Shown piece after piece: positions 56,935 to 64,000 of a stretch of 64,000 nucleotides of DNA (the stretch's first letter is position 1; the number at the start of each line of letters is the position of its first letter). Source of the stretch: Salticus scenicus (taxonomy: Eukaryota > Arthropoda > Arachnida > Araneae > Salticidae). Under the pieces are notes generated by a model. It ran no database searches and had not been told where the DNA came from. It saw only the letters and a list, made by a program, of their open reading frames with translations. The stretch covers positions 50,939,153-51,003,152 of the forward strand of contig OZ005657.1 of the NCBI GenBank assembly GCA_963930645.1, given 5' to 3'. The position numbers and the translations under genes are program-made.

Positions 56935-57402
56935 TGGATCACATGAAAGATTTGGATGCATTACGGTATATAACAGGAAGTGGTTGAAAGTGTATTTTTA
57001 GTACTATTAACCATTTGAAATATCTTCCTGCATTGTTTGAGAATGCTAATATTTTCGATTTGACATTCTGTCTGTCTTTGTGCCTTCTGTACGTCTGTAA
57101 TAATGAAATACTATTTATATATAAATATCTTGTAAACATTCAGCAATTTTGTTAAAGAACTTTCTATTTCTTAGCTATATAAAACCTCTGCAAAACACAT
57201 GCTAAAAATCTTTTTCGTAGAAAGGCATTTTTTTTTTATTTTATTTATTTATTTATTTTTTTTTTTTTGTAATTTTACATATTTTTGAATCGGGCCGGGC
57301 CTGGGCCGAATTTTTCGATTTCATACAGGGCCGGGCCGGGTAAGCAAACTTTTCCAACGGGCCGGGCCCGGGCCTAAAAATTTCGGCCCGTGCAGACCTG
57401 TA
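56302..57402. mobile_element. GC-ended hAT-like element
   Basis: Ends TAGAGGTCTGCACGGGCC and inverted TACAGGTCTGCACGGGCC. Both subterminal zones are rich in GGGCCGGGCC-type repeats (56314-56400 and 57290-57385), in strong contrast to the AT-rich middle, which includes a T-run at 56900-56932. The AGGTCTGCAC end resembles hAT ends, but no matching 8-bp duplication was found (flanks GTTTGCGG and GGCCTCAG) and no hAT transposase domain is recognisable in the frames at 56743-56946 and 56939-57139. Confidence 0.6.
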
Positions 57403-58136
57403 GGCCTCAGTACAGTACCTCATCTAGGCAAGACCAAACAGATCCTATCCTCGAGTGACGCAGTCACCAGTTGGAGCCCCTTTGATGACGGACCTATTCG
57501 CCAGACAGCTGACGCCAGTAGAACTTGCCTCCTACTATGGACATTCTTCCTTTTTTTAATGAACTTTTTAATAAAATTACCTTATATTCATGTCGCATTT
57601 TGTGCAAAGCGACTTACGTCAAGACAAGTTCAAGCATTAACTTTGCATCCCTGGCTTAACAGGGAGACGTATGTAAATACCTTTTGTAGTAATCACCCCG
57701 AACTTAGTCATTAATTGTTTTTTTTTTTTCTTTTTTGTAGTTCCGGAGTTTCCGGTAGTAAACGGACTCCATTAGCCTAAAAATTATCTTTCTTCTTTTT
57801 CGGAGTCTGCCGGTTTTTCGCTCAGGAGCATAACTACAATTCTTTTATTATTATTATTATTATTATTACTTACCCTATTATTTTAAGCAGCAATCAGTTT
57901 ATTGCTCTTTAACTTAAACTTTCCCCCATTTTTCAAATATACTTCTTAAAACAAGTTTCAAAATTGTAGATGAACACTGCTCTCAAGGACAATTTGTGTT
58001 AGATTACATTGTTGGTTGGAATAAGTATTAAACTTCAAAATTCCTCCCGTAAAACCCGTTGGGACTTTTTCCAATAAAGTTTATCTTTATTTATTTTTTT
58101 TTTTTTTCATTTATTTTTTTTTTGGGGGGGGGGAGG
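57403..58136. other. Spacer, base composition more balanced
   Basis: Unrecognised. 57403-57540 is fairly GC-balanced; an ATT run lies at 57844-57868 and a T-run plus G-run at 58088-58140. Confidence 0.4.
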
Positions 58137-58845
58137 GGGGCTGTAAGGTTGAGACAATGGAAGGTCGCCACAGTTTTAAAATTGAGCTGGATTCAACGAC
58201 TCCTGGTGACGCAATAGATGGGAGATTAGGATGTTCGACGCAAACGGTCGGCGAAGTTTCAGATAAAGTCGGAATGATTTTGCGCCGGCATAGAGCTGCA
58301 ACGGAGAAAGTAACTTGCGGAGAGTGAAGTGGATATGAACAGCTTTTGAAGTTTTGCTAAGTGAAGTGATTGGAGGCGGTTGAGTTAAGGATAAATATCG
58401 AAGTATTTTTGGTAGAAGGTGTGGTGTTCACGTTGTGTTGACGAGGTCAGACCTTATGCTAGCGCTTACTGTTAGTTTGTGGAGATTGCTAATTTTGACG
58501 TATAGTAGAGTATCACATCGTTAAGGATAGAATGAGATTTGTGTGAAGGAATTGCCGCGCAAAGGGAATTCTGCCGACAATCCTTGAGTGAGCGTAGTTC
58601 AGTGGATCAACTGAGAGTAGTTTTCAACAAGAATCTACTATTCCTCCTGGATGCGGTAACTGCATTATTTTCTCTAAATTTTTCACTTATTTAGTTATTT
58701 GATTGAGTTCGAAAAGGGTAATCCCCCCCCCCTGATTTTAATTTTAAATAAAAGCTATATTTATATTTTGCATTCAAGTCTCGGGCTCTTCTATTATCTA
58801 TTTAGTTATCTAATTTGTTAAATAAAATGGAGTCTGTAACCACTC
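58137..58845 (+). mobile_element. Possible Gypsy LTR/leader remnant
   Basis: A GC-balanced block (TGTAAGGTTGAGACAATGG onward) without long frames, containing AATAAA near 58746 and followed by an ATG-started short frame at 58828. Its position upstream of a Gypsy reverse transcriptase remnant and its composition suggest LTR plus leader, but there is no second LTR and no clear CA end. Weak call. Confidence 0.3.
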
Positions 58846-58847
58846 AG

Positions 58848-59110
58848 ACTTCACAGGTTTCGGGTTGTTCCTTATGGCAATCTCTAACGTGTGATGGCCG
58901 TTCACTCCTAGCCTGAACTTGGCAGTTTCTGTCTCCTTCCCTAAATTTACGAAACCATCGACGACATGTGCTTTCGTCTGTTGCATCCTCCCCATAAACT
59001 TGACAAACATTGCGATATGCTGCGGCTGCCGTACTCTTTTTATAGAACTTCTATAACAAGCAATGTCTTATATGCTTCTTCTCGCTTTATATGTTACATC
59101 CTCTGGTATA
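58848..59110 (-). pseudogene. Mariner transposase N-terminal fragment
   Basis: The minus strand reads HIRHCLL, a stop, then KFYKKSTAAAAYRNVCQVYG, EDATDESTCRRWFRKFREGD and NCQVQARSERPSH. This is the helix-turn-helix DNA-binding domain of mariner transposases (R..LLF.F, AA..A..IC..YGE.A, TC.RWF.KFR.GD, RSGRPS). It has an in-frame stop near the start and one after about 60 codons, and the catalytic DDD domain is absent. The ATG-started 66-codon frame on the same strand (58810-59010) is an offset frame. It lies between the putative Gypsy leader and the Gypsy pol remnant, in the opposite orientation, so it probably inserted there. Confidence 0.75.
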
Positions 59111-59379
59111 ATTTTTTTTTGAGATGACTAACTTTGTGAGACACGAGATGCATTTACATGAGAGGCATCCACACGTTTGATTGGCCGACGATTTGCGACA
59201 TTACAATGTCATGTGTGACACCAATTCCATTGAAAATTTGCGTATCCAAAAACGGGTAAAACTTTCGCATACACACAATATTAGCATTCATCAAACAATA
59301 TAGGAAGGTATTAAAAATGGTTAATACTACTAAAAATACCCTTTCAACGATCGACACGGAAAATCATCCTCCAACCAAG
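59111..59379. other. Unassigned sequence between mariner and Gypsy remnants
   Basis: The minus-strand frame at 59154-59357 is not recognisable. It may be 5' flank of the mariner fragment. Confidence 0.35.
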
Positions 59380-60025
59380 CAAAATCCAAGACTTCCATTT
59401 ACTAAGTAGGAAGATGTGGCTCCGCTACTAAATTAGATAAAGTGTAATGACGTCATCGAACCATCTACAAGTCCTTGGGCCTCTCCCACAGTTTCGGTGC
59501 AAAAGGATGGATCTATGAGATTTTGCGTGGATTATCGTCGTTTGAATGACGTCACAAAGAAAGATAGTTACCCTCTTCCTAGAATCGACGACACTTGGAC
59601 ACCCTTTCTGGCAATCAGTGGCTCTCGACGTTGGATCTGAAGAGTGGCAAGTAGAGTTACATCCTGACGACCGTAAGAAGACTGCATTCACTACGGGACA
59701 AGGATTGGGGCAAATTAAAGCTATGCCAATTGAATTAGGTAATGCACCTGCAAATTTCGAACGCCCAATGAGACAGTGTTAAAAGGACTTTCCTCTGAAG
59801 CCAGTCTTGTGTGCCTTGACGATATTACTATCGTGGGGCATACTTTTGAAGACTAGTTAAGAAACATCCATAAGGTGCTGGAAAAAATCAGAATGGCTAA
59901 CCTGAAATTGAAATCTAGCAAGTGCAACTTGATCCGTCATGAAGTGAGTTATTCGGCCATATAGTAATCTCTGCTGAAGGTGTGATTACTTAGCCCAAGA
60001 AGATCTCTACAGTCGAGAATCGGAG
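59380..60025 (+). pseudogene. Ty3/Gypsy reverse transcriptase pseudogene
   Basis: Reverse transcriptase copies the element RNA into DNA. Ordered motifs across shifting frames: [12 protein letters not shown] (about 59452-59487), [20 protein letters not shown] and PRIDD (59518-59592), EEWQVELHPDDRKKTAFTTG (59640-59699), NAPANFERPM (59740-59770), LKGLSSEASLVCLDDITIVG (59782-59841) with the catalytic Y.DD box as CLDD, then a HKVLEKIRMANLKLKSSKCN block (about 59870-59930) and SAEGV (59970-59984). At least three frameshifts or stops break it. Gag, protease, RNase H and integrase are absent. The minus-strand frame 59428-59691 is a shadow. Confidence 0.85.
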
Positions 60026-60534
60026 TCGCCATGAAAACGTTCATCAATCACGGAGCTTCTTCGGCTTATGTACAATCGGTCAAAAAAAAAAAGAAACACC
60101 CCCACTTATCTCATCAGTAAATTCTTGCAGAAAGACACTGAAAGTGCCATTCGTCAGGGAATTTTGTCCTCTTTTAAGCTAATTGGAAAAAAAATAAGCT
60201 TAAGGGGCCGTCTCCGTATTGAAATTGTGTCAAAATTTAATTTTTTCAATGGTAACATATAATTTTGATTTCGGATATCGATTCTACAGTCAATTTCATC
60301 CCCAGATGTAAATTTGAAAGTCATATGGTGTATAAGTTTAGGAGTTATACACATCTAAACTTTCGAGCTTCTAATGTTAAATTTTGATTACACATTTATA
60401 TTCATATCGCCTGCATTTTTTTTTTTTTTTTTTTTTTTTTTTTGCCTGGTTTTTTTTTATGGTGTTAATAACAGGTTTTCCAAACATATTTATAAGTTTC
60501 ATTAAGATTTCAATATTTTTTACTAACCGCCTTC
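60026..60534. other. Spacer with a T-run
   Basis: 60026-60070 may still be Gypsy-derived. Frames at 60068-60354 on both strands have no domain. T-run 60416-60443. Confidence 0.4.
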
Positions 60535-60860
60535 GGCGACCAGCTGGTTCGCGATCCTTGAAAAATCCGACTGTACGAAACTCCCGCTCGGTGGCGCCTG
60601 CGGCGCCTTTTTCGCGTTTCAGATCTTACAACAGCTTATTGATATATAGTAAAAATAGCTTTATTGAAAAATTTAATCGCAGTAAATTCCCGCGCGGTAG
60701 CCTGCGGCGCCCTCTTCCACTTTCAATATCTGAAACAACCTGTCCGCTCACCATGTTATGATCTTTCAAATTTCTGACTTTAGCAAAGTCCCGCTCGGTG
60801 GCGGATGCGGCGACTTATCCCCGTTTTAGAACATACAACACCTTCCTCGCTCATTGGAAT
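60535..60860 (+). repeat. GC-rich triple tandem repeat, about 103-bp unit
   Basis: CTCCCGCTCGGTGGCGCCTG (60581), TTCCCGCGCGGTAGCCTGCG (60686) and GTCCCGCTCGGTGGCGGATG (60787) each lead into GCGGCG, a TTCGCGTTTCAGATCT-like block and ACAACA. The 125-codon frame at 60384-60761 spans this and is unsupported. Confidence 0.65.
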
Positions 60861-61700
60861 TTAAAATATTGAAATTTTAAAATATTACAGCACCATATGG
60901 CGGTAGAAATTTCTGTAATCTACTGTTCAATTCTAAATCAACAAATCTTTCAAATGATGCATTACTTATGAAAATATTTTAATTAGTAGCTGAGATACAA
61001 AAGAAAACCTAAACAGGAGACTTTAAAACGTGTAAATCGGGTAAAATCTCGAATTCCACTTTCGATAATACAAAAGAACTTTAAAATATCTTTCGAATGA
61101 TGTATTAAAAATAATTTAATCATAATTAGAATTTGAAATATTGAAATTTTAAAATATTACATTGTCATCTGGTGGTAGAAATTTCTGTAATCTACTGTGC
61201 GATTCCAAATCAACAAAGCTTTAAAATGATGTAGTACTTATGAAATTATTTTAATTAGTAGCTGAGCTGAGATACAAAAGAAAACCGATTCAGGACACCT
61301 CAAAACGTGTAAATCAGCTGAAATCTCGAATTCCACTTTTGATAATATAAAAGTACTTTAAAATATGTTTCGAATGACGTATTAAAAAAAAAATTTGATC
61401 ATAATTAGAATTTGAAATATTGAAATTGTAAAATATTACAGCGCCATCTGGCGGAGGAAATTTCTGTAATGTACTGTTCGATTGCAAGTCAACAAAGCTT
61501 TCAAATGATGCATTACTTATGAAATTATTTTAATTAGTAGCTGAGATACAAAAGAAAACCGATTGATTGACACCTCAAAACGTGTAAATTGGGTGAAATC
61601 TCGAATCCCACTTTTGATAATATAAAAGTATTTCAAAATGTCTTTCGAATGAAGTATTAAAAACAATTTAATCATAATTAGAATTTGAAATACACGTATT
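60861..61700 (+). repeat. Triple tandem repeat, about 275-bp unit
   Basis: Units start near 60880, 61150 and 61428. Each has AATTTGAAATATTGAAAT, AAAATATTACAG, CATCTGGCGGTAGAAATTTC, TGTAATCTACTGT, CAACAAAGCTTT, AAATGATG, TTAATTAGTAGCTGAGATAC, AAAACGTGTAAATCGG and ATAATATAAAAGTA. The units differ by scattered changes. Non-coding. Confidence 0.8.
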
Positions 61701-61789
61701 AGAATATTAGAATAATTTTTTTTTTTTTTTACAATTAAATGTAAATTAAAATGTACTTTTTTTTTTAATTCTCCGAAATTTCTCTCAGT

Positions 61790-62195
61790 AATCCGACTGA
61801 TCTATGGTTTTCTCCGAAACTTGGATGATTCCGGGCTATATAACGTTAAAAATCCTTAGTAGGATATGTGAGCAGAAATTTGAATTCGAAATTCTGCAAA
61901 ATATTAAAGAATAAAGGTGTTTTGGGTATTCCGTTGTTTTCTCCGAAACTCCCGTTCCTTTTCTACATCTTTGCCCCTTCGCTCTCCCCCCCCCTTTCCG
62001 TCGCTAATAATAATTTTACACTCGAAAATATTCGCAATCGATTTACCTTGCCTTAAAATGTAAATATGCCAACCAATTTCAAACGCTGTAACTCTTTTTT
62101 TTTTTTTTTTGCCCCTTCTCAAGCCTTTCCTAATAATTGTACTCTTTCAAAAATATTCACAATCGAATTATCGGGCATTATCAAAATACCTCCGA
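61790..62195 (+). repeat. 400-bp repeat shared with 34565-34975
   Basis: Begins with ATGGTTTTCTCCGAAACTTG and CCGGGCTATATAACGTT, the SINE-core-like end, then TTGAATTCGAAATTCTGC, GTTTTCTCCGAAACTCCCGT and two related sub-blocks (AAAATATTCGCAATCGATTTA and AAAATATTCACAATCGAATTA). The other copy is inverted inside the 34-kb element. Overlapping frames on both strands here are by-products. Confidence 0.65.
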
Positions 62196-62457
62196 TTCTC
62201 AATCAGTGGCAGCTGTTTTCCTTTTTTTTTTCTTTTTTCTTATCTTGCTTCCGTCCAGAAACGTTTCCTCTCTGAACGGGTTGTCATGGTGACGCCAACG
62301 GACGGCTGCATGACTTGATTACGGAATTTCATTATGGAATGAAGTTCGCCATTTTCAATGGTTTAATGCCTAAAATTAAAAAAAATATATCTCATTCAGT
62401 TTTTGAAAATTTCTCTCAATCTTTTGGGAAGTAAATTGTGGAAGCGAGATCTATATA

Positions 62458-62497
<40 letters not shown>

Positions 62498-62944
62498 AGA
62501 AGAAGAAATGATTTATCTCTAAACGATTTTGAGTTATAAAATGTTTTGTGAAAAAATCGATGTTTCGTAAAATCTGAAAATATGGATCGCTAATCCGTAT
62601 TTTGTAAAAATGTTTATATGGTTCGAAAGAGTATTACATGACCTTTCCAAATATACCAGTTGTTAAGAAATGGAACAGTTACTCGGTCGTACAGGGCGTT
62701 TCAAAAAAGACGATCGAGAAAAAGAGAAATTTTCGACCCTTTTTAAAACTTTTTTTTTAAATATAAAAAAATCGTATTTTTTAAAAACAATTGTACCGTA
62801 AGAATCGGTAATAAATGTTCTTTCTTTTGGTACAGGTGTATTTTCGATATGTCGAACCGTTCAAACAGGATCGCTTTACAAAAACTCACGAAATTTTCTC
62901 TTTCTGCTTCTTCTTTCGAGGTAGGCTGTTCCGTAACAAAATGA
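62196..62944. other. Spacer; possible further insertion
   Basis: A-run with GAA repeat at 62459-62507. CAGGGCGTTTCAAAAAAGAC at 62692 and a weakly inverted AAAAGAGAAATTTTCG / CGAAATTTTCTCTTTC pair at 62724 and 62892 hint at an old inverted-repeat element that separates the BEL fragment from its upstream part. Not certain. Confidence 0.4.
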
Positions 62945-63190
62945 AATTCAGCTCTGTTTGTGGACGATTTGCTTTATGGCTCCGATACCGTAAACGGTGC
63001 CTATGAATTAACTTCTACTGCGGTAAATATTTTAGCAAAGGCTGGAATGAAATTGAGAAAGTTTAGTAAGAATTCACAGAAATTAAAGAACATGTGGGAT
63101 AAAAATGATTGTTTTTCGGAGGTGAATAATGATAGTGTAATAAATATTCTTGGATTGGTGTGGGATAAAGATAGTGATAAATTAGGATTA

Positions 63191-63544
63191 GGGGTTACAT
63201 ACAAACGGAACGCTTGCAACTTCGATGACGTAAATTCTGCAAGTTTTTGCAAATACAGTCGGCAGCAAAAGTATCCGAGCACTAGGAAAAATTCCTATAT
63301 AAAAAAAGTACACTGAATGCAGTTTTGTTAAATAAATCCTTGTCGAATTCTGTTCTTAGTCCGTCTAAGAACACGATTCGACAAGGATTTATTTAACAAA
63401 ACAGTTTTAAGTGTGATTTTTTTACATGGGAATTTTTGCTAGGGCTCGGATACTTTTGCTGCCGACTGTAGTCATACATTTGGAACGCTTGCAAACGGCT
63501 GCAGACGGCTTTGCAAACGAAAGTGTTTCATTTGTATGTACCCC
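63191..63544. mobile_element. TA-flanked MITE with GGGGTACATACAAA ends
   Basis: TA at 63189-63190 and 63545-63546; ends GGGGTTACATACAAACGGAA and inverted GGGGTACATACAAATGAAAC. Removing it with one TA rejoins the BEL frame (GGA-TTA-GCT-TTG). It contains the next element, so its own length is about 140 bp. Confidence 0.75.
63256..63468. mobile_element. Palindromic MITE (CAGTCGG family), copy 6
   Basis: TA at 63254-63255 and 63469-63470; ends CAGTCGGCAGCAAAAGTATC and its inverse. Third subfamily (AAAGTATCCGAGCACTAG). Arms nearly complementary as in copy 1. Inserted in the preceding MITE. Confidence 0.85.
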
Positions 63545-64000
63545 TAGCTTTGAAATCTATAGTTGAAAATTTGGATATATCGGTATGTACGAAAAGATAT
63601 GTATTACATACAGCTGCAAAATTTTTTGATCCTATTGGGATTATATCTCCCTTTTTAATTAGGATAAAGTGTTTTCTTCAAAGAATGTGGGAAAGAGGTA
63701 TGGATTGGGATCACGAATTGCCGGATGATCTTAAGGGAATTTGGATAAAGTGGTGTAACGAAATTAAGGATTTATTAGAAATTCGAATAGATAGATGCTA
63801 TTTCACGTATGTTGATTTGAAAAATTCGTGTGTAGAACTACACATTTTTTCAGATGCTTCACCACTTGCATATGGTTGTGTTGCATATTTTAGGGTTATC
63901 AGTAATGATAAAAAATGTTATGTAAGCATGATTATGTCGAAGGCTAGAGTTGCGCCGCTAAAGAAACTAACGTTACCAAGATTGGAGTTAATGGGAGCGG

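Larger units (their letters stand above)
62945..64000 (+). pseudogene. BEL/Pao pol fragment (RT end, linker, RNase H start), interrupted
   Basis: BEL/Pao elements encode a polyprotein with reverse transcriptase, RNase H and integrase. The first open piece starts after a stop at 62942-62944 with ALFVDDLLYGSDTVNGAYEL: FVDD is the Y.DD catalytic box. It continues KAGMKLRKFSKN and INILGLVWDKDSDKLG, typical of BEL. Two nested MITEs then break the frame (63191-63544). From 63547 the frame continues to the window edge: LALKSIVENLDISVCTKRYV, AAKFFDPIGIISPFLIRIK, WERGMDWDHELPDDLKGIW, then HIFSDASPLAYGCVAYF, with D as the first RNase H catalytic residue, and SKARVAPLKKLTLPRLELMG. The upstream catalytic RT half is missing, so this copy is inactive. 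The downstream end lies outside the window. Confidence 0.88.

Noticed and set aside
58810..59010. ATG-started 66-codon minus-strand frame as a gene
   Set aside because: It is an offset frame over the mariner DNA-binding domain, whose own frame gives the recognisable motifs.
59428..59691. Minus-strand 87-codon frame
   Set aside because: Antisense shadow of the Gypsy reverse transcriptase motifs on the plus strand.
60384..60761. 125-codon frame, the longest complete one in the window
   Set aside because: Starts in a T-run (poly-Phe) and crosses a tandem repeat; no domain and no support.

Overview
The window looks like intergenic DNA from a large, AT-rich animal genome. Evidence: tRNA-headed SINEs with intact box A and box B, Ty3/Gypsy and BEL/Pao polymerase fragments, mariner and Tc1 transposase fragments, and TTAA-, TAA-, TA- and 8-bp-flanked miniature inverted-repeat elements (MITEs), set among long homopolymers and TA or ATT microsatellites. 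An arthropod, possibly an arachnid, fits best, but that is inference from repeat style alone. I found no host protein-coding gene, tRNA gene, rRNA gene or CRISPR array. Most open frames are chance frames in repeats or low-complexity DNA.

Layout. 0.3-1.1 kb: a solo LTR with a 4-bp target duplication. 6.8-18.6 kb: a modular repeat array split by an 8.3-kb LTR element that has almost identical 935-bp LTRs, a 5-bp target duplication, a candidate primer site and a polypurine tract on the minus strand, and an interior with no recognisable gag or pol. 19-30 kb: MITEs including a TTAA-flanked palindromic family, a SINE and a mariner deletion derivative. 30-40 kb: a Harbinger-like MITE, a SINE with a hAT MITE in its tail, and a second, inverted copy of the modular array, split by a 2.6-kb inverted-repeat element with an 8-bp duplication. 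41.7-43.1 kb: a decayed Tc1 transposon. 43.5-46 kb: three SINE copies, one split by a hAT MITE. 47.7-51.7 kb: a second Harbinger-like MITE, LTR debris and another TTAA MITE. 52.7-56 kb: several almost perfectly palindromic 213-bp TA-flanked elements, including a three-level nest. 56.3-60 kb: a GC-rich hAT-like element, a possible Gypsy leader, a mariner fragment and a frameshifted Gypsy reverse transcriptase. 60.5-62.2 kb: tandem repeats. 62.9 kb to the window end: a BEL/Pao pol fragment interrupted by two nested MITEs whose removal leaves the reading frame continuous.

No genes work together here in the operon sense. The organisation is a layered history of insertions, and many layers can be ordered because younger elements interrupt repeats that also occur uninterrupted in the window. 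The strongest candidate for something undescribed is the young non-autonomous LTR element at 9293-17626, followed by the 34032-36623 inverted-repeat element and the modular array family. Alignments were done by eye, so percentages are avoided except where differences were few enough to count.
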